6,258 nucleotides of DNA from Hyphomicrobiales bacterium (GCA_021775515.1 JAJFHR010000236.1:1-6258); one strand, 5' to 3'; shown: positions 1-5,597, counted from the first letter of the stretch. Notes: generated by a model from the sequence alone, not told the origin. Numbers and translations are program-made.

Positions 1-1178
1 CAGATTTTGTACATGCCGTTATCAAGCGCAATAATTCCATCTTCGGGCATGACATGGCGCACATCCGCGACGATGCGTTGCGGTATCAACGGATAACGCG
101 GATCGTCCGCTCCTTCCTTGATTTGCTGCATGACTTCAGCGCGAACCCGTTGAAAATATGAAAAATCATGAGTGGGCACGGGCTGATAACGCGCTGTGAT
201 GGCTTCAAGCGTAGAAGCTATGTCACCGACAAGTTCAAGCTGTGGAAAGTAGACTTCATCAACCTCAGCCGGTGAAAAGTTAATATGAATGACCTTCATT
301 CCGCCGTGGCTCATAAAAAACGGCGGTTTTTCGATAACGTCATGACCGGCATTGATCACCAGATCGGCGCGGTCGATGGCACAATGTAAATAATCTCCAT
401 CCGACAGAGCTGCGGTGCCCAGGTAATGTTCATGGAATCCGGCAATCACGCCCTTGCCCATTTGGGTGTTGAAAAAAGGAATGTCACTTTTTCTTATAAA
501 TTCTTCCAAAGCCGTTTTGATCCGCTTCCGGTTGGCACCAGCTCCAACCAATAACAAGGGATTCTTAGCTTCCCTGATCATGGCGAGAGCATCCTCAACG
601 GATTTTTCACTACAGTCGGGACGGCGGGGAGCATTAATGGCAAAGAGATTTCCCTCTTCAACGTATTCTGCCGCGATATCTTCAGGAAGCTCAATATGGA
701 CAGCGCCGGGGCGTTCCTGCTCAGCAAGGCGAATGGCCTCGCGGACGATGCTGGGAATTGTATGGCCATTGACGATCTGTTTGGCGAATTTTGTGATTGG
801 CTGCATCATCGCGACAATGTCAACTATCTGAAACCGCCCCTGTTTGCTTGCTTTAATCGGCTTTTGCCCGGTAATCATCAACATCGGCATCGCCCCAAGC
901 TGGGCGTAGGCTGCGGAGGTGACAAAATTTGTCGCACCAGGCCCTAATGTTGCCAGGCAAACCCCGACTTTGCCGGTAAATCGTCCATAAGTGGCGGCCA
1001 TGAAGCCTGCCGCTTGTTCGTGGCGGGTTAGAACCAGGCGGATACTGGAACCCCGCAAAGATTCTAAAAAATCAAGATTCTCCTCACCCGGAACGCCGAA
1101 AATATATTCGACACCTTCGTTTTCAAGAGCCCTGACCAAAAGATCAGAGGCTTTGATATTTTTATACTGAGTCGTCAT
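1..1178 (-). CDS. Acetolactate synthase-type thiamine-diphosphate enzyme, partial (C-terminus beyond left edge)
   Basis: This gene encodes a ThDP-dependent enzyme of the acetolactate synthase large-subunit/AlsS-like group, which condenses two pyruvates to 2-acetolactate with loss of CO2 in the cytoplasm. 392 residues are visible. The Pyr domain spans about residues 1-170, with FGVPGEEN at 27-34, RHEQAAGFMA at 52-61 (E54 is the expected catalytic glutamate that activates the thiazolium) and GPGATN at 79-84. The central domain spans about 190-330 (LLLVGAGANR near 208-217). The PP domain begins near 360, and the last visible residues, DNGMYKI, precede the cut. Family members have about 550 residues, so roughly 160 are missing. 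The ATG at 1178 is preceded by AAGGAA six bases away. No regulatory small subunit is visible, which fits a stand-alone AlsS-like enzyme, but other pyruvate- or oxoacid-using ThDP enzymes share these motifs, so the exact substrate is uncertain. Confidence 0.85.
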   Translation of the reverse strand, partial: MTTQYKNIKASDLLVRALENEGVEYIFGVPGEENLDFLESLRGSSIRLVLTRHEQAAGFMAATYGRFTGKVGVCLATLGPGATNFVTSAAYAQLGAMPMLMITGQKPIKASKQGRFQIVDIVAMMQPITKFAKQIVNGHTIPSIVREAIRLAEQERPGAVHIELPEDIAAEYVEEGNLFAINAPRRPDCSEKSVEDALAMIREAKNPLLLVGAGANRKRIKTALEEFIRKSDIPFFNTQMGKGVIAGFHEHYLGTAALSDGDYLHCAIDRADLVINAGHDVIEKPPFFMSHGGMKVIHINFSPAEVDEVYFPQLELVGDIASTLEAITARYQPVPTHDFSYFQRVRAEVMQQIKEGADDPRYPLIPQRIVADVRHVMPEDGIIALDNGMYKI

Positions 1179-1555
1179 TTTGCGTTCCTTCCGATATCAA
1201 ACTTTGTCACCCTGCAGCGTCATTTTTAGTAGATACGGGTACAAATATTCAGCCGGTGAGGAACCGCTTTTCGTCAATTCAATTTGATCGTAAAAAAAAC
1301 CAAGTCGCAGATTTAGCCACCCCCCACAAGATAGAGGGATAATGTTAGTGCGATAACGGGCATTGTCCAAAGTGTTTTTTGATCTCTTAATGCGTGTCTC
1401 CTTTTTTCGGATTCGTTTGACACGCTTTAACCTTTTGTTTTTGCGCGTGTCTTTATCGCAAAACCGGTGACCACTTTTGCGAGACACGCTTTGGGACTTA
1501 ATAACAGTTGGAGCTGGGGATTTAGGTTTACCCTTTTGAAGACCCGCGCGGCAAA
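1179..1555. other. Intergenic region between aminotransferase and ThDP enzyme
   Basis: This stretch of 377 bases holds no convincing gene. The half nearest the aminotransferase carries the composite palindromic repeat listed separately. About 1200-1385 is AT-rich and shows nothing I can name, and I see no good sigma70 promoter there, although the ThDP gene must be transcribed either from here or by read-through. Nothing right after the aminotransferase stop looks like a hairpin with a T-tract, so read-through is possible. Confidence 0.6.
1392..1489. repeat. Composite palindromic intergenic repeat (element A)
   Basis: The 7-mer GCGTGTC and its complement GACACGC alternate four times: GCGTGTC at 1392-1398, GACACGC at 1419-1425, GCGTGTC at 1445-1451 and GACACGC at 1483-1489. 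This gives two adjacent hairpins. The second encloses a further perfect palindrome, with CGCAAAA at 1457-1463 and TTTTGCG at 1475-1481 flanking an 11-base core, CCGGTGACCAC. The right-hand copies extend as a direct repeat GACACGCTTT (1419-1428 and 1483-1492). The design resembles dispersed palindromic repeats common in Rhizobiales intergenic regions (recognised from memory, not searched). There is no T-tract after the stems, so it is not a standard terminator, although it could stabilise or process the aminotransferase mRNA 3' end. Confidence 0.8.
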
Positions 1556-2725
1556 CTATCCCACCAACAACTCGCCAACACGATCTATTGCCTTGCGAAT
1601 ATTTTCAATGGAGTTCGCATAGGAAAAACGCACAAAACCCTCGCCATATTGTCCAAAGCTGGTGCCCGCCACGGTGGCAATACCAGCTTCTTCCAGCATC
1701 TTATCCTGTAGCTGCTTGGCCGTCAGGCCAGTACCAGTGATGTTTGGAAACACATAAAAAGCACCGCCCGGCATGATACAGCGAAAGCCAGGCAGTTGAT
1801 TTAACAACGGAACAATAGCCCTTCGCCGCTCATCGAAGGCTGCAACCATGGCCTCAACTTCATCAGTTGGTCCTTCAAGGGCTGCGATACCAGCGAATTG
1901 GGTTGGAGCATTCACGCACGAATGACAATTGATCGCCAGCCGGTTAACTTTTTCAATTAGTGTTTGCGGCCAAATGCTGAAACCCAGCCGCCATCCGGTC
2001 ATTGCATAGGTCTTGGACCAGCCGTCGAGCACGATTAGGCGGTCGCGTAATTCGGGAAAGCGCAACAGGCTGATATGCTCACGACCATCATATAACATCT
2101 GACTGTAAATCTCATCAGACATGATAGCGACATCAGGGTACTGCGCCAATCCTGCAACCAGTTGCTTTATTTCACTTTCAGGAACCGCACCACCGGTTGG
2201 GTTGCCGGGGCTGTTAATAATTATCAATCGGGTTTTTTCCGTAATCTGTGACAAGACCTCATCGGCACTGAATGAAAATTCATTTTCTTCCCGCAACACA
2301 ATGGGCACAGGTGTTGCCCCGGTATATTCGATCATTGAGCGATAAATCGGAAAACCGGGATCAGGGTACATAATCTCCGTGCCAGGCTCGCCAAACATCA
2401 GGATGGAAAAAAACATGGTCGGTTTTCCACCCGGCATGATCATTACATAGCCGGGATCAACCTCGACACCGTGGCGTTTGTTCAAATCCGCACAAACCGC
2501 CTCACGCAAGGGAAGAATGCCCTGACTGGGTGTATATCCATGGTGTCCGTCACGCAGCGCTTTGACGGCAGCTTCGACGATGTGAGCAGGTGTTTTAAAG
2601 TCGGGCTGGCCAATTCCAAGGTTGATAATATCGCGACCGCCTCGTTCCAGTTCGGCTGCACGCGCCAGAATATCAAAGGCGGTTTCCGTGCCCAGAAACT
2701 CCATACCTCTTGCCAGTTGTAACAT
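1556..2725 (-). CDS. Class I/II pyridoxal-phosphate aminotransferase
   Basis: This is a fold-type I PLP aminotransferase (aspartate/aromatic/alanine-like class) that would transfer an amino group between an amino acid and a 2-oxo acid in the cytoplasm. From the chosen ATG it has 389 residues, typical for the family. Motifs are NLGIGQPDF near 35-43, Y64 in HGYTP, SPGNPTGG at 172-179 (N175 contacts the PLP ring), SDEIY at 203-207 (D204 binds the pyridine nitrogen, Y207 the PLP oxygen), DGWSKTYAMTGWRLGF with the Schiff-base lysine K238 and phosphate-binding R246, and R366 in GFVRFSYA for the substrate carboxylate. All key residues are present. An open frame extends upstream to 2827, but it overlaps the transporter gene by 70 bases. 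The ATG at 2725 has AGGA eight bases upstream and lies 32 bases after the transporter stop, so the two are probably co-transcribed. The amino acid substrate cannot be read from the sequence. Confidence 0.93.
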   Translation of the reverse strand: MLQLARGMEFLGTETAFDILARAAELERGGRDIINLGIGQPDFKTPAHIVEAAVKALRDGHHGYTPSQGILPLREAVCADLNKRHGVEVDPGYVMIMPGGKPTMFFSILMFGEPGTEIMYPDPGFPIYRSMIEYTGATPVPIVLREENEFSFSADEVLSQITEKTRLIIINSPGNPTGGAVPESEIKQLVAGLAQYPDVAIMSDEIYSQMLYDGREHISLLRFPELRDRLIVLDGWSKTYAMTGWRLGFSIWPQTLIEKVNRLAINCHSCVNAPTQFAGIAALEGPTDEVEAMVAAFDERRRAIVPLLNQLPGFRCIMPGGAFYVFPNITGTGLTAKQLQDKMLEEAGIATVAGTSFGQYGEGFVRFSYANSIENIRKAIDRVGELLVG

Positions 2726-2733
2726 ATGATCTA

Positions 2734-2737
2734 TCCT
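2734..2737 (-). promoter_or_regulatory. Ribosome binding site that sets the aminotransferase start
   Basis: AGGA on the minus strand lies eight bases before the ATG at 2725, in the short gap after the transporter stop. It favours this start over the upstream in-frame codon at 2827, which would put 34 extra residues inside the transporter gene. Confidence 0.6.
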
Positions 2738-2757
2738 ATTCTCATTTGGTTCCAACC

Positions 2758-3957
2758 CTAGCTCAAACCAAAATAGGGCCGTAATTTTATTCCGAGGAAA
2801 CTTCCGCCAAACCCGGCGATCAACCACAGCCAGCCGTGCAGACTGCCTGAAGCGATACCGCTAAAAAACGCACCAACATTGCAGCCAAAAGCCAAGCGCG
2901 CGCCATACCCCATAAGCAGACCACCAATAGCAGCCGCCAGGGCAGATCTCAAAGGGATACGTTTCAGGGTGCCAAATTTTCCCGCTAACCCAGCGGCGAG
3001 AGCTGCGCCGATAATGATGCCCATGTTCATTACCGATGTATCTTCTTCGAATATTGAGCCGGCCAAGGCGCGTGCCGGGTAAGGCCAGGTCCAAAATTCA
3101 GAGCTGCTAACATCAAGTCCTGCTATTCCGGCAATCTTTGCCGCCCACAGCGCAAAGCCGAAAGAAATGGTCCAGGGGTGCCCTGAAACAACAAGAGTTG
3201 CGACATTTAAGAGGGCAAGAGCGATGGCGCCCCAGACCAGCGGCCAGGGTCCGTGAGTTAAATACCTAAAGTAGGAGCGATTTTCGGCAAGAACAAAACC
3301 GGTCGGCTCAAGTCTGCCATGCCGTCGCCTTTCGACGACCATCGAAATCTGGGCAATGATTGCCATCACGGTCAACTGTGCAACAATTGCCCCGCTAACG
3401 CCAAGTTTATCAAGCAACGAAATGGAGCCGAGATTAGGAGTGTCGAACCACCACGGCAGATGCGCACTGCCGAGCAACGAGCCAATCAGAAAAAACACCA
3501 AAGTGATTACCATGCGAACTGAGCCGCTGCCCACCGTATAAAGAGTTCCCGACGCACAGCCGCCGCCGAGCTGCATTCCTAAACCAAAGACCGTGGCACC
3601 AACCAGAACCGACACGCCAACAGGGGCAACAGCGCCAATAACCGGTTGTCCAAAAACGCTCCCCATATCGATAAACGGCAAGAACAATACACTAGCGACT
3701 GCCAGCATAAGTATTTGGGCACGCACGCCTGCGCCCCGGCGGTTTGATACCATTTCCCGCCAGCCGGCGGTAAATCCAAATGCGGCATGATAAAGGGCGA
3801 GCCCCAAGGCTGCACCAATTAGAAAAAGTAAGGCTTTTTGAGAGCTGACGGCTAGAGAAATGTATGAGGCGCCAGCCAATAGAAGGAGGCCCGCCGTTGC
3901 AACCACCGGGCGATTTGACAGAGAAGGTCCAAGTGATATCTCGGTAACTGCGGCCAA
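2758..3957 (-). CDS. YeeE/YedE (TsuA-like) family thiosulfate/sulfur transporter
   Basis: This is a polytopic inner-membrane protein of the YeeE/YedE family. Characterised members (TsuA) import thiosulfate through conserved cysteines; others are linked to selenium or other sulfur species. From the chosen TTG start it has 399 residues, close to the long YedE form. The two halves repeat a signature: GLGMQLGGGCASGTLY with C134 in the first, GYGARLAFGCNVGAFF with C359 in the second, each followed by a glycine-rich helix ending in SLLG or SFLG. These are the only two cysteines. GHPWTISFGF near residue 260 is another family block. No ATG is available near the N-terminus: a stop lies directly before the TTG at 4005, which has no ribosome site, whereas the TTG at 3957 has AAGGA six bases upstream. 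The start is therefore uncertain by 16 residues. The aminotransferase follows 32 bases downstream. Regulation may involve the inverted repeat at 4023-4052. Confidence 0.9.
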   Translation of the reverse strand: MAAVTEISLGPSLSNRPVVATAGLLLLAGASYISLAVSSQKALLFLIGAALGLALYHAAFGFTAGWREMVSNRRGAGVRAQILMLAVASVLFLPFIDMGSVFGQPVIGAVAPVGVSVLVGATVFGLGMQLGGGCASGTLYTVGSGSVRMVITLVFFLIGSLLGSAHLPWWFDTPNLGSISLLDKLGVSGAIVAQLTVMAIIAQISMVVERRRHGRLEPTGFVLAENRSYFRYLTHGPWPLVWGAIALALLNVATLVVSGHPWTISFGFALWAAKIAGIAGLDVSSSEFWTWPYPARALAGSIFEEDTSVMNMGIIIGAALAAGLAGKFGTLKRIPLRSALAAAIGGLLMGYGARLAFGCNVGAFFSGIASGSLHGWLWLIAGFGGSFLGIKLRPYFGLS

Positions 3958-3963
3958 TCTTAA

Positions 3964-3968
3964 TCCTT
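3964..3968 (-). promoter_or_regulatory. Ribosome binding site for the TTG start of the transporter
   Basis: AAGGA on the minus strand is followed by the six-base spacer TTAAGA and then TTG at 3957. This is the only well-placed Shine-Dalgarno sequence near the 5' end of the open frame, which contains no early ATG. The alternative TTG at 4005 lacks one. Confidence 0.5.
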
Positions 3969-4022
3969 GGGCTGGCGTCGATAACAGGATGTTTTTGAAT
4001 TGCAACTATGCGCCAATTGCAA

Positions 4023-4052
4023 AAATTCATCACCACACATGTATGTGAATTT
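4023..4052. promoter_or_regulatory. Inverted repeat upstream of the transporter, possible operator
   Basis: AAATTCA at 4023-4029 and TGAATTT at 4046-4052 form a perfect 7-base inverted repeat with 16 bases between. It sits 66 bases upstream of the TTG at 3957. Spacing and AT-richness would fit a dimeric repressor site, for example of a sulfur-responsive ArsR-type regulator, but no regulator gene is in the window and the promoter elements are not clear, so the role is inference. Confidence 0.35.
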
Positions 4053-4087
4053 AGCTAATAAAGAACACAAGCAGGCTTGAATACCGG

Positions 4088-4189
4088 CTGCGGACAGGCC
4101 TGGCAATTCTGGTTTTTACGGCAATAAACCGCAGAAAACCATCGACCTCCTGCTGGCTAATACCAGTGTTCAGAGGTCATATGGTTTTC
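4088..4189. repeat. Nested hairpin cluster downstream of the cold-shock gene
   Basis: This stretch folds almost end to end. CTGCGG at 4088-4093 pairs with CCGCAG at 4129-4134, enclosing GGTTT/AAACC at 4111-4115 and 4126-4130. Next to it, GAAAACCAT plus GACCTC (4134-4142, 4144-4149) pairs with GAGGTC plus ATGGTTTTC (4173-4178, 4181-4189), a 15-base-pair stem with one small internal mismatch. Its loop contains a further stem, CTGG/CCAG (4153-4156, 4163-4166). It lies about 45 bases past the cold-shock stop codon but has no T-tract on either strand, so it is not a classical terminator. It may be a mobile palindromic element or a structured mRNA 3' end. Confidence 0.65.
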
Positions 4190-4234
4190 GTCGTTAGTTG
4201 TGAATTTGAGGAAGATTCTTTTAGAACGAAAAGA

Positions 4235-4444
4235 TTATTCTACAATCGATAACTTGGTTGCAGCTTCTTTGCCGTTTCTACCCGTTTCCAACTCGTATTG
4301 CACACGTTGGCCCTCGTTCAGGCCAGTTAATCCAGATCCTTCAACTGCTGAAATATGCACAAATGCATCTTTTCCGCCGCCATCAGGCGCGATGAAACCA
4401 AAGCCTTTTGTTGGATTGAACCATTTTACCGTGCCAGTTGCCAT
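4235..4444 (-). CDS. CspA-family cold-shock protein
   Basis: This encodes a complete 69-residue cold-shock domain protein, the usual length for the family: a five-stranded beta-barrel that binds single-stranded RNA and DNA and acts as an RNA chaperone. The N-terminus MATGTVKWFNPTKGFGFI carries RNP1 (KGFGFI, residues 13-18), and RNP2 is AFVHI (27-31), with the aromatic residues W8, F15, F17, F28 and H30 that stack on bases. The ATG at 4444 is preceded by TAAGGA at a six-base spacing. The gene stands alone, separated from mscL by 420 bases and from the transporter by about 280 bases. Many cspA genes have a long structured 5' leader, and the upstream gap is long enough for one, but I cannot locate a promoter with confidence. 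Whether this paralogue is cold-induced or constitutive cannot be told from the sequence. Confidence 0.96.
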   Translation of the reverse strand: MATGTVKWFNPTKGFGFIAPDGGGKDAFVHISAVEGSGLTGLNEGQRVQYELETGRNGKEAATKLSIVE

Positions 4445-4629
4445 GTTTTGTCCTTACGCATTTCGTAGTGTTAGATCCGGCGATAATGCAATCGCTAAAC
4501 TTTTGAGTAAAGAGCTACATTATTTGCCTGGTTATTTAGTGGCCTCATTGTCGGCCGCAACCAACAATGCTTCCAGTACAGAATATCGGGTACAGGGATT
4601 TTGACTTATCTTCAAGCAATTTTATCTTA

Positions 4630-4707
4630 AAAACGGCGGAATTCCTCGCACAAAATCTCTCTTAGACTTAAAAGGAATCGCAATATTTCGCAAAAAACAG
4701 CCGTTTT
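4630..4707. repeat. Module bounded by an 8-base inverted repeat
   Basis: AAAACGGC at 4630-4637 and GCCGTTTT at 4700-4707 are perfect complements 62 bases apart. Directly inside the left arm is GGAATTCC (4638-4645), itself a palindrome, and inside the right arm lies GCAATATTTCGC around an AATATT centre. The module directly abuts the next palindromic element. It could be part of the cspA promoter/leader or an inserted repeat unit. Confidence 0.45.
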
Positions 4708-4708
4708 C

Positions 4709-4799
4709 GATGCCGGTGACCCCTGAAAAAGTTTTATGGCAATTATTTTCGGTGCTTGATCACCGGGGTGATCAAAAAATCCGGCATCCACTTTTTTGG
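4709..4799. repeat. Palindromic intergenic repeat (element B)
   Basis: GATGCCGG at 4709-4716 pairs with CCGGCATC at 4781-4788. Within it, TTGATCAC at 4756-4763 and GTGATCAA at 4768-4775 form a perfect 8-base-pair hairpin on a CGGG tetraloop. The right end, CAAAAAA at 4773-4779 and TTTTTTG at 4792-4798 around CCGGCATCCAC, has the same arm-core-arm plan as element A (7-base arms, core CCGGnnnCCAC). The left end also shares the 9-mer CCGGTGACC with element A. It is read as a diverged member of the same repeat family. Confidence 0.65.
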
Positions 4800-4801
4800 C
4801 A

Positions 4802-4834
4802 GAAAAAAATCCCGGCAGAAATTACCCGCCGGGA
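4802..4834 (-). terminator. Rho-independent terminator of mscL
   Basis: Read on the minus strand, TCCCGGC (4834-4828), an 11-base loop and GCCGGGA (4816-4810) form a 7-base-pair GC-rich stem, followed directly by seven T (4809-4803). It lies 31 bases past the mscL stop codon in the right orientation. Confidence 0.9.
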
Positions 4835-4864
4835 CAAGTTTCAATAGTATTTCAATTTACGGTA

Positions 4865-5284
4865 TTATTTCTTCTTAACCAAAGCATCGCGAATTTCTTC
4901 CAACAAAACTTCATTGCGCGGAGGAGCCTTAGGAGCTTCAGGCGCTTTTTCTTCTTCACGTTTTGCCGCATTTATCGCTTTAATCATCATGAAAATAGCG
5001 AAGGCCACGATAAGAAACGAAATTACAGAATTCAGGAAAATACCCAGGTTCATTGTCACCGAACCGGCTTTTTTGGCGGCCTCCAAAGTTGGCAGGACCT
5101 CTCCTTTGAGCGTCAGAAAAATATTGGAGAAATCAATTCCGCCCAATAACAGACCAATCGGCGGCATGAGCATATCATTCACGAGAGATTTCACAATCGT
5201 GCCAAAAGCACCGCCAATCACAATACCCACCGCCATGTCAACAACGTTGCCACGCATGGCAAATTCTTTGAATTCTTTAAGCAT
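4865..5284 (-). CDS. mscL: Large-conductance mechanosensitive channel MscL
   Basis: MscL is a homopentameric inner-membrane channel that opens under high membrane tension and releases solutes during hypo-osmotic shock. The gene encodes 139 residues, normal for the family. It starts with the amphipathic N-terminal helix MLKEFKEFAMRGNVVDMAVG. TM1, the pore-lining helix (about 15-46), contains the small-residue stretch GIVIGGAFGTIV. A periplasmic loop covers about 47-77, TM2 about 78-102 (GIFLNSVISFLIVAFAIFMM), then a charged linker KREEEKAPEAPKAPP and the C-terminal bundle helix EVLLEEIRDALVKKK. The ATG at 5284 has GAAGGGGG five bases upstream. The gene has its own terminator and appears monocistronic; a TTGACA hexamer lies 60 bases upstream. 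Nothing is missing or unusual. Confidence 0.97.
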   Translation of the reverse strand: MLKEFKEFAMRGNVVDMAVGIVIGGAFGTIVKSLVNDMLMPPIGLLLGGIDFSNIFLTLKGEVLPTLEAAKKAGSVTMNLGIFLNSVISFLIVAFAIFMMIKAINAAKREEEKAPEAPKAPPRNEVLLEEIRDALVKKK

Positions 5285-5343
5285 TTAAACCCCCTTCAAA
5301 TACGGTAATTACAACCTGAAGTGCTGCAAACAAAACAGCTTCT

Positions 5344-5349
5344 TGTCAA
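5344..5349 (-). promoter_or_regulatory. Possible -35 hexamer of the mscL promoter
   Basis: A perfect TTGACA on the minus strand lies 60 bases upstream of the mscL ATG, within CTTGACAAG. At 16-18 bases downstream there is no good TATAAT match, so the promoter is tentative; alphaproteobacterial -10 elements are often weak. Confidence 0.35.
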
Positions 5350-5424
5350 GTTAGGCAGCAATTGAACACTGTAGCCACAAGCTATTCCATGCCTGAAGGG
5401 ATCACTATACTAGAGCTCCCCAAT

Positions 5425-5520
5425 CTAGTCCATTTCTTCCCTGGTCAAAATTCCACGGATTTGCCCACCACAAAGCTTGTGAAGAATGCGGGTGTGGTCT
5501 TTGGGATCAAGTTTGTTCAT
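5425..5520 (-). pseudogene. Remnant of an IS1-type transposase N-terminus
   Basis: The minus strand from the ATG at 5520 reads 31 codons, beginning MNKLDPKDHTRILHKLCGG, then stops at 5425. I recognise this as the start of alphaproteobacterial IS1-family transposases, which typically open MN-K/R-L followed by a segment like RxxILHxLCEGxSxRAITR that forms a helix-turn-helix. Here LCGGQIRGILTR matches that segment with about one residue lost, and the DNA after the stop no longer resembles a transposase in any frame I read. A full gene would be about 230-300 codons, so this is a decayed fragment. The recognition is from memory of the family; no search was run. It could instead be a chance reading frame. 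Confidence 0.5.
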
Positions 5521-5561
5521 GCATGATATATTGATTGATTTTTGCAAAATGCATGATATAT
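5520..5561. repeat. Twelve-base direct repeat in the fic promoter region
   Basis: TGCATGATATAT occurs at 5520-5531 and again at 5550-5561, exactly 30 bases apart (about three helical turns). The second copy is also flanked by an inverted pair, AATGCA at 5548-5553 and TGCATT at 5565-5570. The copies bracket the proposed -35 box of the Fic gene and run into its -10 box, a plausible operator arrangement. The first copy also touches the start codon of the transposase remnant, so the repeats may instead derive from the insertion sequence. Confidence 0.6.
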
Positions 5562-5564
5562 ATT
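5535..5564 (+). promoter_or_regulatory. Probable sigma70 promoter of the Fic gene
   Basis: TTGATT at 5535-5540 and TATATT at 5559-5564 are separated by 18 bases. The expected transcription start near 5571 leaves a leader of about 27 bases before the ATG at 5598. This would exclude the upstream in-frame ATG at 5553 as a start. Confidence 0.45.
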
Positions 5565-5597
5565 TGCATTGCACTAATAAATAACTGTATATCCAGC

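Larger units (their letters stand above)
4445..4864. other. Intergenic region between the cold-shock gene and mscL
   Basis: This gap of 420 bases holds no gene. It contains the probable cspA leader (about 4445-4625), a module bounded by an 8-base inverted repeat (4630-4707), a second palindromic module (4709-4799) and the mscL terminator (4802-4834). These are listed separately. I could not fix a cspA promoter. Confidence 0.65.
5285..5597. other. Divergent intergenic region between mscL and the Fic gene
   Basis: This gap of 313 bases separates two divergent genes. The mscL side (5285-5420) holds its ribosome site and a possible -35 hexamer. The middle (5425-5520) is a transposase N-terminal remnant on the minus strand. 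The last part (5520-5597) is strongly AT-rich and carries a 12-base direct repeat and a likely promoter for the Fic gene. Each is listed separately. Confidence 0.6.

Noticed and set aside
1..1178. Sulfonate enzymes (sulfoacetaldehyde acetyltransferase or sulfopyruvate decarboxylase) as the identity of the ThDP protein
   Set aside because: Considered because of the sulfur transporter nearby, but the FGVPGEEN start and the DNGMYKI segment fit the acetolactate synthase-like group better.
1197..1487. Open frame of 96 codons on the minus strand, very basic N-terminus
   Set aside because: It starts at a GTG inside the palindromic repeat, its first third is a translation of the repeat, and there is no ribosome site or recognisable domain. 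It is best explained as a spurious product of the repeat.
2726..2827. N-terminal extension of 34 residues on the aminotransferase
   Set aside because: It overlaps the transporter's 3' end, is not typical of the family, and a good ribosome site lies before the ATG at 2725.
3692..4036. Minus-strand frame of 114 codons overlapping the transporter start
   Set aside because: It is low-complexity and rich in R/S/P in the frame next to a clear membrane protein; a shadow frame, not a frameshifted transporter N-terminus.
4756..4775. Perfect hairpin TTGATCAC/GTGATCAA considered as a terminator
   Set aside because: On the minus strand it is followed by GCACCG and on the plus strand by A residues, so neither direction has a T-tract. 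The real mscL terminator is nearer the gene at 4802-4834.
4796..5288. Plus-strand frames opposite mscL
   Set aside because: They are antisense shadows of an intact and well-recognised channel gene, without ribosome sites or domain signals.
5553..5597. Upstream in-frame ATG adding 15 residues to the Fic protein
   Set aside because: It has no ribosome site, lies within the second direct repeat and the likely -10 region, and the added residues do not resemble a Fic N-terminus. It is not fully excluded.
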